Assembly: GCF_028618435.1 (NCBI RefSeq) | Contig: NZ_JAQISW010000003.1 | Coordinates: forward strand, 123,817-187,816 | Reading direction: 5' to 3' | DNA length: 64,000 nt | Origin: Bartonella sp. MM73XJBT.G | Lineage (GTDB): Bacteria > Pseudomonadota > Alphaproteobacteria > Rhizobiales > Rhizobiaceae | Part shown: positions 10,011-20,598 of the stretch, piece after piece | Position numbering within the stretch: the first letter of the stretch is position 1 | Layout of the letters: each line of letters starts with the position of its first letter | Translations under genes and position numbers: made by a program | The notes under the pieces: model-generated | The model's input: only the letters and a program-made list of their open reading frames with translations | The model's database searches: none | What the model was told of the DNA's origin: nothing

Positions 10011-10901
10011 ATGTTTTATCTTGCCCATATATCGGATATACATCTTTCTCCTCTTCCCAAACCTTCCCTTTTTGAACTTTTTGGAAAGCGTCTTACCGGT
10101 TACTTAAATTGGCAAAAAAAACGTAAGAGTCAAATGGCAACAAATGTCCTCGAAACTTTAATAGATGCCTTGAATAAAACAAAGCCAGATCATCTTGTGA
10201 TCTCTGGTGATCTTGTGAATCTTGCTCTTGATAAGGAATTTGAACAAGCGCACCGTTGGCTCCTTACCTTAGGACAACCTCAAGATATTTCTTTGACCTT
10301 TGGAAATCATGATGCCTATGTTCGCGGCGCCCTTCAAAAAGCATGTATGCTCTTTAAACCTTGGATCACAGGAGACGTTCCTCAAAAAAGTACCTTTCCT
10401 TTTCCTTATATGCGCATTCGCAAAGATGTTGCCATCATAGCTGCTTCTTCAGCCATTGCGACACCTCCTTTTCAAGCTTCTGGTTATTTTGGTAAAATGC
10501 AAGCGCAAACATTACCGTACTTTTTAAAAGAAGCAGCACAGCGCAACCTTTTTCGTGTTGTCATGATCCACCACCCCCCTTTTCCCAAGGCAACGTCTTG
10601 GCATAAAAAACTACGAGATACAAAACGTTTTCTAGAGGTTATCAAACATCACGGTTGCGAACTTATTCTTCACGGACATACTCATTTACCCACATTGAAG
10701 TGGGTTGAAGGACCAATTAAAAAAATTCCTATTGTTGGTGTTCCTTCCGCATCTCAAGCTTTTGGTGATAAAAAACCACCCGCAGGCTTTAACTTATTTT
10801 CCATTGAACGCTCACAAAATCAATGGCACTGCCAGTTACAACGTTATAGCATTATCAATCCCCAAAACGAGATCTCCTGTACTGAAACAATTAATCTTTA
10901 A
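10011..10901 (+). CDS. Calcineurin-like metallophosphoesterase
   Basis: Cytoplasmic metallophosphoesterase of 296 residues; the substrate is not predictable. All metal-binding blocks of the family are present in order: AHISDIHL (about residues 4-11), ISGDLVN (about 64-70), FGNHDAYV (about 97-104), VVMIHHPP (about 183-190) and LHGHTHLP (about 222-229). No signal peptide or membrane segment is present. The ATG at 10011 gives the conserved family N-terminus MFYLAHISDIH. It lies alone between two long gaps. Confidence 0.92.
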   Translation: MFYLAHISDIHLSPLPKPSLFELFGKRLTGYLNWQKKRKSQMATNVLETLIDALNKTKPDHLVISGDLVNLALDKEFEQAHRWLLTLGQPQDISLTFGNHDAYVRGALQKACMLFKPWITGDVPQKSTFPFPYMRIRKDVAIIAASSAIATPPFQASGYFGKMQAQTLPYFLKEAAQRNLFRVVMIHHPPFPKATSWHKKLRDTKRFLEVIKHHGCELILHGHTHLPTLKWVEGPIKKIPIVGVPSASQAFGDKKPPAGFNLFSIERSQNQWHCQLQRYSIINPQNEISCTETINL

Positions 10902-11613
10902 ACACTTCCAAAGTTGTCGAAACAACAAAAAACGAAAATATTTTTACTTCATACCCCTTTCATAAATTATAATTTTATTGTCCTCCTCCTCTTAACAAGA
11001 CAAAGTTTCATCTTCTTTGTCGACAAATCAATTTCTCTTAGAGGACTCCATTGGCTAACCCCACTGCATAATTAACTTTATAAATCATTGGGTTACTTAC
11101 TTCCCATTCTTAAGGACGAAGATTTCGATCCTATCTGATCTATAAATAATCTAGATTCTTTTCGTACAAATTTCAGCAACCGATTGCCCCTGTTATTTAT
11201 CTCACAAAGTCCTATAAATCTTGCTTTACACATCACCGCACACTCTCTCTAAAGCATCTCATAGGCAAAATCTTGATGCCCCTATAATTATGATATTTTG
11301 TAGAATATAGAGAATAATGTTTATTATGTCTCGATAAATGCCTAATTTTCTATCTATTTTTTCCTATATGTCACTTTATTATTATCTATAATAAAGCATA
11401 AAATATCCAGTAATAATAAAAAATTATAGTATGAATTTTTATTATTATTTGAGTTATCTTATGGATGTGATTTTATGCGATTTTTTTGTTATTAAATAAA
11501 ATATTTTATGATAACGTAAAATAGTAAATTATCTTTATAAATTAAGCTATTGTCTAAATAAAGTAGTATCTCTCCTCAGTAAAGGAGTATTTACCAGTAG
11601 CTATTTGAAAAAT
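10902..11613. other. 712-bp intergenic region
   Basis: No supported gene, tRNA or repeat is seen between the phosphoesterase stop and the terminator of the outer-membrane protein gene. The right half is very rich in A and T. Confidence 0.5.
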
Positions 11614-11641
11614 AAAAGCCTCATTTTAAAATGAGGCTTTT
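11614..11641 (-). terminator. Rho-independent terminator of the outer-membrane protein gene
   Basis: Perfect inverted repeat with 14-bp arms: AAAAGCCTCATTTT followed immediately by AAAATGAGGCTTTT. On the minus strand the core GCCTCATTTTAAAATGAGGC stem is followed by TTTTATTTTT. It lies 23 bases beyond the stop codon of the outer-membrane protein gene. Confidence 0.88.
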
Positions 11642-11664
11642 AAATTATTTAATTCTGTAAAAAA

Positions 11665-12492
11665 TTAAAATTTATAAGCGACACCCACACGAAAGTCGTT
11701 TGTCTTGTAGCCCATTTCAACTTTATCTTGCACAAATTTTTTCTTACCAAAATCTGAATAACGATATTCTGCACGCAAAAGAATATTATCAGTCATTGCA
11801 AAATCAACCCCTCCCCCAAGAGTATAACCAATCATGGTCTTTTTTTCATCATGCACCCAATTAGCAGGATCACTCGCTTTCTTTTCCGTATTAGATTTGT
11901 TAGAGATGATGTTGTTAAGCTGTGTATAAGCAACACCTCCGGCCACATAAGGCATCAAACGATCAAAAGAAAAACCAAATCTTACCCGTGTAGCGCCAGC
12001 CCATTTTTGTTTTAAAGTGTGATACACCACTTCATCAGAGGATGCCGAATGATCTTCATCATTACTAGTACCTACTGTTATAACTTTTGATTTTGATGAT
12101 GATTCTTCGATGTGACCTTCTTGTGGCAAATTATGATCTTTTGTATCTTTTTTATTAAACCACATGAGATCTGTATCTATACCTATAATAAAACCATTGT
12201 CGATATCAATATTGTAGCCTGTATAAATGCCACCGATAAAACCGGAAAGTTTAGGTAAATCTTCCTTTCTAATTGGAGACCATTGTCCTGCATCCTCATC
12301 TTTTAAATAACTTCCTTTAATTTTACTTGAAAAATTACCAATTTGCCCTCCAAGATAAAACCCAGTCCAAGAAAACTGTGGAGCTGTAATAATAGGTACC
12401 GGCTGTTCTGGTATCGTAACATCTGCTGCCTGTAACACAGAAATTGAAATTAAAGAAAAGATAGATGTTGAAATTAAATACTTTGTAATCAT
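11665..12492 (-). CDS. Outer-membrane beta-barrel protein, Omp25/hemin-binding (Hbp) type
   Basis: Small outer-membrane beta-barrel of 275 residues. A signal peptide ends at about residue 22 (ISVLQAA). The mature N-terminus contains PQFSWTGFYLGGQIG, the hallmark of the Omp25/Omp31 and Bartonella Hbp families, and the C-terminus ends in NDFRVGVAYKF with the terminal phenylalanine used by the Bam machinery. Barrel strands such as GYTLGGGVDFAMTDNILLRAEYRYSDFG are near-canonical. Bartonella Hbp proteins bind haemin; whether this paralogue does is inference. A strong ribosome site (AGGGGAGC) precedes the ATG. The central loop (about residues 115-155) is charged and likely surface exposed. Confidence 0.85.
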   Translation of the reverse strand: MITKYLISTSIFSLISISVLQAADVTIPEQPVPIITAPQFSWTGFYLGGQIGNFSSKIKGSYLKDEDAGQWSPIRKEDLPKLSGFIGGIYTGYNIDIDNGFIIGIDTDLMWFNKKDTKDHNLPQEGHIEESSSKSKVITVGTSNDEDHSASSDEVVYHTLKQKWAGATRVRFGFSFDRLMPYVAGGVAYTQLNNIISNKSNTEKKASDPANWVHDEKKTMIGYTLGGGVDFAMTDNILLRAEYRYSDFGKKKFVQDKVEMGYKTNDFRVGVAYKF

Positions 12493-13281
12493 AATTGCTC
12501 CCCTAAAAGCTAATGTTATAAGTAAATAATAATAAATCGTTTCACATTTTTAGCAAAAAATCTATAGCAAAAATGACACAGTTATAAAAAATCAAAATTT
12601 ATATTTAAATGTTAAATTATTTTTTAATAAATAATACTGTAAAAAATTTTAAATACTTTTTATATTTCTCTTTATTTATTTAATTAAGCTCTATTGGCTT
12701 TTATAGATTCATACTTCCCATTATTATCCAGCATTATATCAATAATTATAATATTAATTTTTAAAAAAAATGAGAGAGATAATCAATAAAACTTTTTGTC
12801 TTATTTACTTAAATATCTTCGTAATATTCGTGTTATAAAAATCATATATAGCCATAACCTTTATAAGATTTTATCTAAATCTGTGTGACAAAAACACTCT
12901 TGCACATCTTCTTGTGTTGAAGTCCTCTCAATTCATAAATGTATCTGATAGACTACTACTTTATAAATGCAGCCATATGCTTCTATCATACCCATAAGCT
13001 AAGGCTTATAAAGAGTATTATGTAATAAAAGCCGTCATTCCATTGCTTTTTACATGAAGAATAATGCCTAGAATAAGCTCTTTTAACAGAAAAATTCTTT
13101 CATTACACTTGAGAAAAGAATAGAAAAATAATTTCACTCTCTAAAGCTCTCAAGCGTATAATGAAATATCAAATTTAATATATAAAAATGGAATGAATAT
13201 TTTTCATTATTCTATAATATCTGTTTAGGTTTTATCTTAAAATTACATTCAATACTTTCATAAAACCATTATAAAAGATAT
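12493..13281. other. 789-bp AT-rich gap upstream of the outer-membrane protein gene
   Basis: No gene is supported. It must contain the promoter and leader of the minus-strand outer-membrane protein gene. Haem-responsive control elements are known upstream of Bartonella hbp genes, but none could be assigned here by eye. Confidence 0.5.
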
Positions 13282-16227
13282 TTAATATTTTATAATTTTT
13301 GTAAAAATTGAACAAACCAATTGCCCAGTTTCTGTAATTAATTTTTCAACACGAAGCAAATCAGGTTCCCCAACGCTATTTAACAAAAGATCACTTAATC
13401 CAGGTGGCATATCATTGGGATCAAGGGGATCATTTAAGCAAAGCCGTATAATTTGACTCAAATTTGTATAAAGACGATAGGCATAATGTAAATCAGCAAT
13501 ACATGACTGATTAAGAAAACTGTTTGGTAAGTGATCTAAAATATCTGCTGTCGTCGCCCCAATTTGAAACTCAATGACATGCGTAATAAGAGCAAATTGA
13601 GCAATAAACTCCAAATCCATAATGCCACCAGACATTGTTTTAAAATCCCATTGATTTTTTGGCGGCTTTTCTTTTGCAATCAAAGAACGCATTTCATATA
13701 CTTCTTTTGCAACTTCGTTCTTATCACGAGAAATAGCAATAATTGTACACACTTCATTTTCTAGCTTTTGTAAAAAATCAGGATCTCCTGTAATGCCCCG
13801 CGCCCTTGTTAAAGCAAGATATTCCCATATCCATGCTTCATGACGATAATATTTTTTAAAAAATGGAAAAGAAACAGCAACAGGTCCTTTATTGCCTAAG
13901 GGCCGTAACCTTAAATCAACGGCATAAAGAACGCCTTGGCTCGTCAGTGTGGATAAAGCAGAAACGAAGCGCTGTGCTAAACGCGTATAATATTGAGAGA
14001 TGTAAAGAGGCTTTTCTCCATCAGATATTTCTGCATCTTCATCGTGTTCATAAAGCAACATGATATCAACATCCGAACCTGCAGTTAATTCACGACTTCC
14101 AAGCTTTCCCATTCCCAATATGCCAACACGTCCTCCTTTAATACGGCCATGAAGACAAGAAAACTCCTCTTGAACGGTAGCAAATGTTTTTGTAATCATA
14201 AGATCAGCAAGCGCAGTAAAAGCAAAGCCAGCTCTTTCTCCTGTAATTGTACCATTCAAAATTCGAATCCCAATCAAAAAACGTTGCTCATCTGCAAAAA
14301 TCCTTAAATGGTCCAGAATTTCCTCATAAGAGGAAACATCTTCAAGAAAATATTCAAGCTGTTTTTCTAAATAGGTTTTTGTCGGTAATTCTGAAAGAAT
14401 ATTTGGGTCTAACATTCCATCAAAAACATGAGATCTGCGTGTAATAATTTCCGCAAGACGTGGCGCAGCCCCCATGATCAAGACAAGCATATCTAAAAGG
14501 GATGGATTAGACTGCAAAAGACTAAAAAGCTGAATTCCTGAGGGTAAGCCCTGTAAAAAACTATCAAAACGCAACATTGCCTCATCAGCTCGTTTTGTTG
14601 CACCAAAAGCTTTTAAAAGAGCTGGTGTTAACTCTGTTAATCTCTCGCGTGCTTCAGCAGATTGCGTTGCTTTATAACGACCACAATGGAGGGTACGCAT
14701 AATGCGACAAATATCACTCGCTCTTTCAAAACCTAAACGGCTTAATGTTATTAATGTCTCCGGATCATCTCCTTCTCCTGTAAAAACTAAATTGCCAGTT
14801 TCTAAACCGAGTTCTTGTTCATTCTCAAACAGTGCTGCATAGTGTTTTTCAACAACCTGAAGTGTTTTTAATAAATCACGGATAAAACTGCTCCTGTCGT
14901 GATAGCCCATTAAATAAGCAACACTCGTGAATTGAGAAATATCATTTGGAAGAAGATGCGTTTGTTCATCCGCAAGCATCTGAATACGATGTTCTACATT
15001 TCTTAGAAAAGCATAACTTTTTATAAGGCTATCTCGCGTTTTCTCACTGATCCAACCAAGCGTATGAAGTTCTGCTAACATTGCAACTGTCTGACGTCCA
15101 CGTAATTGAGGAAAACGTCCACCAGCAATAAGTTGTTGTGTCTGAACAAAAAACTCAATTTCACGAATACCGCCACGACCTAACTTTATATTATGGCCAT
15201 AAGCAGCAATTTGACTGTAACTTTTATGCGCATGAATTTGACGTTTGATCGAATGAATATCAGCAATCGCAGCATAGTCTAAATATTTGCGCCACACATA
15301 GGGAAAAAGCTCTTTAAGAAAGTTAAAACCTGCTTTCTTATCGCCAGCAACTGGACGTGCTTTGATCATAGCGGCTCGTTCCCAATTTTGTCCACGCCCT
15401 TCGTAATAGCGCAAGGCAGTCCTTACTGGTAAAGCCAAAGGTGTTGATCCTGGATCTGGACGAAGACGAAAATCAAGACGAAAAACATATCCTTCCACAG
15501 TGCGCTCTTGAATGATACGGATTAATCGGCGCACCATTTTAGAAAATACGTCGACACTTTCAGAAAGATTACCAATATGAGGGGACGTTTCATCAATGAA
15601 AACAATAAGATCAATATCAGAAGAATAATTAAGTTCTCCTGCACCTAATTTTCCCATCCCTAAAATGATTAAACCAGAGTCTTTTTCTGGATTCTCGCGG
15701 CTCAGCAAAGTAATCTTACCATGATCATGTGCTTCTCTTAAAAGAAAACGCAATGCTACACCTAAAGCAGTTTCACCCAAACGTGTCAACCAAGTACATG
15801 AAACTTCATAAGTAAAAACACCACTCAAATCAGCTAAAGCAATAAGAACATGCACCTCTCGTTTTTTGCGCCTTAAAGCAGCCATTAATGAAGCTTCATT
15901 GATAGATTTATCCTTATCAATAACCGTAATATCATCGATAATTTCGCTTATCCTTGTTTCTATATCAACGTGCAATAAAGGACAAAGATATGATGGGTTG
16001 ACAATTAAAACCTCACGCAAAAAAGGAGATAAAGTCATAACTGAACGGATAAAATCAATCTGCATTCCACTCTCTGAAATGAGAGAAACAAGCGGTTCTA
16101 AACCTTCTTTTCTTGCTTGTTTTTCCATGTCCTTTAACCATTGGGAACCACTTTCATTGAGAGAGCACAAAGGGAGAAGCTGTGTTTTTAAAAAAGCTTG
16201 TTTCGTCTGATCTCCCTTGAAAAGCAT
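13282..16227 (-). CDS. glnE: Bifunctional glutamine synthetase adenylyltransferase/deadenylylase GlnE
   Basis: GlnE adenylylates and deadenylylates glutamine synthetase in response to PII protein, tuning ammonium assimilation. The 981-residue length matches alphaproteobacterial GlnE. Both nucleotidyltransferase domains are visible: the N-terminal one with GMGKLGAGELNYSSDIDLIVF (near residue 190-210) and the C-terminal one with GMGKLGSRELTAGSDVDIMLLY (near 690-710), each holding the paired aspartates; the helical PII-binding linker lies between. The ATG has GGGAG-type sequence (AAGGAAGG) upstream. Its position downstream of a two-component pair and degP matches rhizobial synteny. Confidence 0.95.
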   Translation of the reverse strand: MLFKGDQTKQAFLKTQLLPLCSLNESGSQWLKDMEKQARKEGLEPLVSLISESGMQIDFIRSVMTLSPFLREVLIVNPSYLCPLLHVDIETRISEIIDDITVIDKDKSINEASLMAALRRKKREVHVLIALADLSGVFTYEVSCTWLTRLGETALGVALRFLLREAHDHGKITLLSRENPEKDSGLIILGMGKLGAGELNYSSDIDLIVFIDETSPHIGNLSESVDVFSKMVRRLIRIIQERTVEGYVFRLDFRLRPDPGSTPLALPVRTALRYYEGRGQNWERAAMIKARPVAGDKKAGFNFLKELFPYVWRKYLDYAAIADIHSIKRQIHAHKSYSQIAAYGHNIKLGRGGIREIEFFVQTQQLIAGGRFPQLRGRQTVAMLAELHTLGWISEKTRDSLIKSYAFLRNVEHRIQMLADEQTHLLPNDISQFTSVAYLMGYHDRSSFIRDLLKTLQVVEKHYAALFENEQELGLETGNLVFTGEGDDPETLITLSRLGFERASDICRIMRTLHCGRYKATQSAEARERLTELTPALLKAFGATKRADEAMLRFDSFLQGLPSGIQLFSLLQSNPSLLDMLVLIMGAAPRLAEIITRRSHVFDGMLDPNILSELPTKTYLEKQLEYFLEDVSSYEEILDHLRIFADEQRFLIGIRILNGTITGERAGFAFTALADLMITKTFATVQEEFSCLHGRIKGGRVGILGMGKLGSRELTAGSDVDIMLLYEHDEDAEISDGEKPLYISQYYTRLAQRFVSALSTLTSQGVLYAVDLRLRPLGNKGPVAVSFPFFKKYYRHEAWIWEYLALTRARGITGDPDFLQKLENEVCTIIAISRDKNEVAKEVYEMRSLIAKEKPPKNQWDFKTMSGGIMDLEFIAQFALITHVIEFQIGATTADILDHLPNSFLNQSCIADLHYAYRLYTNLSQIIRLCLNDPLDPNDMPPGLSDLLLNSVGEPDLLRVEKLITETGQLVCSIFTKIIKY

Positions 16228-16295
16228 TTTGCCTTCCTTTCTATTACATTACACTTTTAAAATAGTTGTTCCGTATGAAAAAAGAAAAAGTATCT

Positions 16296-17678
16296 TTAAG
16301 GAAATAACAAAACAGCTCTAAGTCCCGGATTTGCATTTTCAAGTAATAATTCACCTCCGTGCAGCTTCATAACTGCTTTTGCTATACTTAAGCCAATCCC
16401 AAAACCAGGTTGTGTACGGCTTTCTTCAAGGCGAACAAATCGTTCTGTTACTTTTTCACGTTTATCCTCTGCTATTCCTGGACCATTATCGCTTACAACA
16501 ACTAATAAATGTTCATCACGATATTCCATTGATAAGCAAACCTTCGCTTTTCCTCTATCTTTAGATGCATATTTAATCGCATTATCGATAAGATTAAAAA
16601 TTGTTTGTGCAACAAGCTCACGATTTAATTTAAGCTCTTTATCAAAAATATCTCCTAACTGAAGTAAAACACCTGACTCTTCAGCAAAAGGTTCGTAAAG
16701 CTCAACAGCATCTTCAAGGATCAGTTTCATATTCATCATTTCAAGATGCTCAATTGCACAGCTTGCTTCAATGCGTGAAATCATTAAAATCGCATTAAAT
16801 GTACGAATAAGTTGATCTGATTCAGCAATAACACTCTCAAGGACCTGACGATATTCAAGCTTTGTCTTATTTCCCGAAAGTGCCTCTTCAGCACGATTTC
16901 TAAGACGTGTTAACGGTGTTTTCAGATCATGAGCAATATTATCCGATACTTGACGTAAACCAATATTTAACTCTTCAATGCAGTCTAACATAACATTAAG
17001 ATTCGTTGATAATCGATCAAACTCATCTCCTACCCCAGAAACTGGTAAACGCCCACTGAAATCACCATCCATCAAGCGCCGTGATGCTGCCGTGACCTGA
17101 TCAATCCTTTGTAAAGCTCTCCTGCCAACAAAAAACCATATAAGTAACGCGCCTCCCACCATTGCAGCAAGTGCAATGATTACAGCCTTACGAATAACTG
17201 CCGCAAAACGTTCGGGCTCATCCAAATCACGTCCTATAAGGATCTTCATAGCATTAGGCAAATCAAAAACAACCGCCAAAGCGCGATGTTCACTTGTTTT
17301 GCCATGTTCTCCAAAACGAGAATACAAAAAGGAGGTAGAAATAAAACCATTCTGTTGCAAAAGACCTAATTCAATACGTGCTACATTACCTGCTAAAATA
17401 CGACCCATAGGATCTGTAACAAGATAAAGAAATGCCCCTGGTTGTCTTGAACGGTAATCTATCGTGCGCATTAATAAAGAAAGCCCCCCATAATTATAAG
17501 CATTTTCAATATACTTTAATTCTTCATGTAAAGCCTGTTCAGTCTGCTGTTTTAACAGCGAAGCAGAAAATGCTGTCATATAAATAGAAAGACCTGTTGC
17601 CACCAATCCAAACAATAAAATGTAAAGTGCTGAAAGCCTTAGCGCAGTCGTGCGCATTATATTCATCAAACGATTCAT
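16296..17678 (-). CDS. Sensor histidine kinase (degP-linked)
   Basis: Membrane-bound sensor kinase of 460 residues. Membrane helices lie at about residues 13-36 and 164-184, bracketing a periplasmic sensor domain; HAMP follows at about 186-238. The dimerisation domain has VSDNIAHDLKTPLTRLR with the phosphoacceptor His250. The ATPase domain has NLIDNAIKYA and SDNGPGIAEDKREKVTERFVR. Its start overlaps the stop of the response regulator gene by four bases, so the pair is co-translated. The location next to a DegP protease hints at envelope-stress sensing, but the signal is unknown. Confidence 0.9.
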   Translation of the reverse strand: MNRLMNIMRTTALRLSALYILLFGLVATGLSIYMTAFSASLLKQQTEQALHEELKYIENAYNYGGLSLLMRTIDYRSRQPGAFLYLVTDPMGRILAGNVARIELGLLQQNGFISTSFLYSRFGEHGKTSEHRALAVVFDLPNAMKILIGRDLDEPERFAAVIRKAVIIALAAMVGGALLIWFFVGRRALQRIDQVTAASRRLMDGDFSGRLPVSGVGDEFDRLSTNLNVMLDCIEELNIGLRQVSDNIAHDLKTPLTRLRNRAEEALSGNKTKLEYRQVLESVIAESDQLIRTFNAILMISRIEASCAIEHLEMMNMKLILEDAVELYEPFAEESGVLLQLGDIFDKELKLNRELVAQTIFNLIDNAIKYASKDRGKAKVCLSMEYRDEHLLVVVSDNGPGIAEDKREKVTERFVRLEESRTQPGFGIGLSIAKAVMKLHGGELLLENANPGLRAVLLFP

Positions 17679-18361
17679 GCTTTGTTATCTGGTGCCTTCA
17701 GCATATATCCAGCGCCACGCACCGTATGAAGAAGTGGAACATCAAAGTCTTTTTCAATTTTAGCTCTCAAGCGAGATATATGAACATCAATGACGTTTGT
17801 TTGTGGATCAAAATGGTAATCCCAAACATTTTCCAAAAGCATCGTGCGTGTAACAACCTGCCCCGCATAGCGCATTAAATATTCAAGTAAACGAAATTCT
17901 CGTGGTTGCAATAGAATGTTTCTATCACCCCGTTTTACCGTATGCGCTAACCGATCAAGCTCAAGATTGCTTACACAATAAACAGTTTCTGCTTCTTTAG
18001 GATTCTTCCGCCTTTGTAATACTTCAACACGCGCAAGAAGTTCAGAAAAAGCATAGGGCTTTGTCAAATAATCATCCGCCCCTGCACGCAATCCCGTCAC
18101 ACGATCATTGACTTGCCCTAAAGCTGAAAGGATGAGAACGGGTGTTTCATTGCCTTTAGCACGCAATTGTGAAATAATAGAGAGCCCATCACGATGCAAA
18201 AGCATTCGATCAACAACCATAACATCATAATTTTCTGTTTCAGCTAAAGCGTATCCCGTATCACCATCATAGGCAACATCAACGGAATGTCCTACTTCCA
18301 AAAAAGCTTTTTCGAGATAATGTCCTGTTTCACGATCATCTTCGATAACCAGTATTTTCAT
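17675..18361 (-). CDS. OmpR/PhoB-family response regulator (degP-linked)
   Basis: DNA-binding response regulator that partners the kinase gene overlapping its 3' end. The receiver domain shows ILVIEDDRETG, the phosphorylation site VMVVDRMLLHRDG and the LTKPY lysine; the winged-helix output domain carries VIDVHISRLRAKIEKD and HTVRGAGYML. The start is placed at the ATG of MKILVIEDD because GGAG lies nine bases upstream; an in-frame ATG nine bases earlier would overlap that ribosome site. Divergence from degP is absent: both read on the minus strand, 82 bases apart. Confidence 0.92.
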   Translation of the reverse strand: MKILVIEDDRETGHYLEKAFLEVGHSVDVAYDGDTGYALAETENYDVMVVDRMLLHRDGLSIISQLRAKGNETPVLILSALGQVNDRVTGLRAGADDYLTKPYAFSELLARVEVLQRRKNPKEAETVYCVSNLELDRLAHTVKRGDRNILLQPREFRLLEYLMRYAGQVVTRTMLLENVWDYHFDPQTNVIDVHISRLRAKIEKDFDVPLLHTVRGAGYMLKAPDNKA

Positions 18362-18442
18362 AAAACACATCTCCGTTATTGTTATAAAATTGCATTGTAG
18401 GACAGAAATCTACAAAATCTCTGCCCCACTCATAATAAAGTG

Positions 18443-19954
18443 CTATTTTTTGAAAATTGGAAGAGCGACAAAACGATTTTGATCATTTGTTCGTACTTGT
18501 AGGAGAATAGCTTTTCGCCCTAACTTTTGGGCATTCTTAATTGTATCGGTAATATCAGAGGTCTTTTTAACAGATTTATTATTCACTGTCACAATAACAT
18601 CACCTGGACGGATTCCCTTATCAGCAGCATCTGAATCCGAATCCACATCCGTTACAACCAATCCTAAACCATCCTCAGAAGGAGCAACAATTAACCCATA
18701 ATCTTCTAATGTTTCATCTGAATCACCACGCTCATTTAAATATTTTGAACTTTCTTTCTTACCTTCATCTTCAGGCATTGCAGCAAGTTTAACTTTGATC
18801 TTTTCCTCCTTACCGGATCTAAAAATCTCTAAAGTCACGGTTTCTTCCGGACTCATATTTGCAATACGCTTTGCCAAGTCACGAGAATCATTAATTTTTT
18901 CATTATTCACTGAAATAATGACATCGCCTGCCTTGATACCAGCCTTTGCTGCCGGTCCTTTTAATGGATCAGTAACCAAAGCACCTTTCGCTTCTTTCAA
19001 ACCTATCGAATCAGAAATTTCCTTCGTTACTGGCTGAATCATAACTCCAAGCCAACCACGTTGAACTGAACCTTTTTCGATAAGTTGTTGCACGACCTGT
19101 TTCGCTGTCCCTGCCGGAATAGCAAAAGCGATTCCAACATTGCCTCCTGAAGGAGAAAAAATCGCCGTATTAACACCAACAACCTTGCCATTCAAATCAA
19201 AAGTTGGACCTCCAGAATTTCCTCTATTAACAGCAGCATCAATTTGAATAAAATCATCATAACTACTGGTGCCAATATCTCGTCCACGGGCCGAAACAAT
19301 ACCTGCTGTCACAGTTCCTCCAAGGCCAAATGGATTACCAATAGCAACAACCCAATCACCAACGCGAAGCTTTGAATCATCACCAAAATCAACATAGGAA
19401 AATTTTCTTTTGTCATTTACTTTTAGGACTGCAAGGTCAGTTTTTGGATCCTTCCCGATGAGTTTTGCATTCAATTCTATACCATCATCAAGAACAACAG
19501 TATAACTTGTACCCTCAGAAATCACATGATCATTGGTCACAATATAACCATCAGACGAAATAAAAAAACCCGATCCAAAAGCGATAGGACGGAGTCTTTG
19601 TGAATGATGGGGAAATTTATTTTTAGGTTTATCAAAATCATAAAACTCTTTAAAAAGCCTTTTTAAAGGATGTTGATCTGGTAATTGATCAATCCCTGGA
19701 CCACTAAAAAAGTTGCTAAAGAACCAATCTTCTTTCTTTTTATTACTCTTTACTTGCACCGCAACAACCGCTGGTTTTACTTGAGTAACGATATCTGCAA
19801 ATCCCTGTTGTTGCACTAACGAAGTAAATACAGAACTTGCATGAGCCTTTGTCGTCCATAAGCTTGATGCACATCCACTAAAAAACAGTGCACTCTCCAA
19901 TACTGCGGAAAAACTTACTGCGACAAATGTTTTAAAGAAAGTTTTTTTTAACAT
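18443..19954 (-). CDS. degP: DegP/HtrA (Do-family) periplasmic serine protease
   Basis: Periplasmic chaperone-protease that degrades misfolded envelope proteins. It has an N-terminal export signal (about residues 1-39, containing an FFSGCAS stretch that could be a lipobox), then a trypsin-like domain with the catalytic triad His143 (VTNDHV), Asp173 (KTDLAVLKV) and Ser247 (NRGNSGGP). Two PDZ domains follow (about 275-380 and 415-500). The length of 503 residues is normal. It is preceded by cytochrome c maturation genes and followed by a two-component pair, as in other Rhizobiales. Confidence 0.95.
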   Translation of the reverse strand: MLKKTFFKTFVAVSFSAVLESALFFSGCASSLWTTKAHASSVFTSLVQQQGFADIVTQVKPAVVAVQVKSNKKKEDWFFSNFFSGPGIDQLPDQHPLKRLFKEFYDFDKPKNKFPHHSQRLRPIAFGSGFFISSDGYIVTNDHVISEGTSYTVVLDDGIELNAKLIGKDPKTDLAVLKVNDKRKFSYVDFGDDSKLRVGDWVVAIGNPFGLGGTVTAGIVSARGRDIGTSSYDDFIQIDAAVNRGNSGGPTFDLNGKVVGVNTAIFSPSGGNVGIAFAIPAGTAKQVVQQLIEKGSVQRGWLGVMIQPVTKEISDSIGLKEAKGALVTDPLKGPAAKAGIKAGDVIISVNNEKINDSRDLAKRIANMSPEETVTLEIFRSGKEEKIKVKLAAMPEDEGKKESSKYLNERGDSDETLEDYGLIVAPSEDGLGLVVTDVDSDSDAADKGIRPGDVIVTVNNKSVKKTSDITDTIKNAQKLGRKAILLQVRTNDQNRFVALPIFKK

Positions 19955-20126
19955 TTACTCTATGCTCCTATTCAATCATACTTTCTATCCCAATCTAATC
20001 ACCTATAAAATACCAGACCTTACCGTTTTCTGTCTAAATTGTTAAAGTTTTGTAAGATTTTAGTATTCACCAATATCATTTACAATAAGGTTGATTGCTC
20101 ATTGCAGATGAGCTAAATTCTTTGCT

Positions 20127-20597
20127 CTATGGAGTATCTTTTTGACTACAATAGCGTTTTTGACTGTTTTCCCCCGTTGCATTTACAATCATTATTTTCT
20201 CACGCTTATACCGTTTTAACTGGAAAAATATGGTACTTGCACCAATGATGATAATCATCAAAGGCGAAAACCATAAAAACCAAGTTGTTTTATTCAATGG
20301 CGGTTTTAAGAGAATGAATTCACCATATCGCTCAACAAGAAAGTCAATCACTTGCTGATTGCTATAGCCCATTTTTAGTTTTTCCCGAATTAAAACCCTT
20401 AAATCACGTGCTAGAGAAGTATCTGAATCATCAATTGATTGATTTTGACAAATAGGACAACGTAAATGCGATGAAATATCGCGCGCGCGCTTTTCAAGAA
20501 CTGTATCCTTTAAAATCTCATCCGGCTCTACTGCTATCGCTAATCGAAAAGGAAACATTACGATTAAAAAACATAAAAGCCAAAGATTTTTTTTCAT
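20127..20597 (-). CDS. ccmH: Cytochrome c maturation protein CcmH (CycL)
   Basis: Membrane-anchored thioredoxin-like partner in cytochrome c assembly that handles the apocytochrome CXXCH cysteines. It has a signal peptide (residues 1-22), the redox motif LRCPICQNQSI at about residues 46-56, the conserved RDLRVLIREKL and FLVERYGEFIL blocks, and a C-terminal membrane helix. The start is set at the ATG of MKKNLW, one base after the ccmF stop and with GGGAGAAG upstream; an in-frame TTG 18 bases earlier lies inside ccmF. Last gene of the ccmIEFH set. Confidence 0.93.
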   Translation of the reverse strand: MKKNLWLLCFLIVMFPFRLAIAVEPDEILKDTVLEKRARDISSHLRCPICQNQSIDDSDTSLARDLRVLIREKLKMGYSNQQVIDFLVERYGEFILLKPPLNKTTWFLWFSPLMIIIIGASTIFFQLKRYKREKIMIVNATGENSQKRYCSQKDTP

Positions 20598-20598
20598 C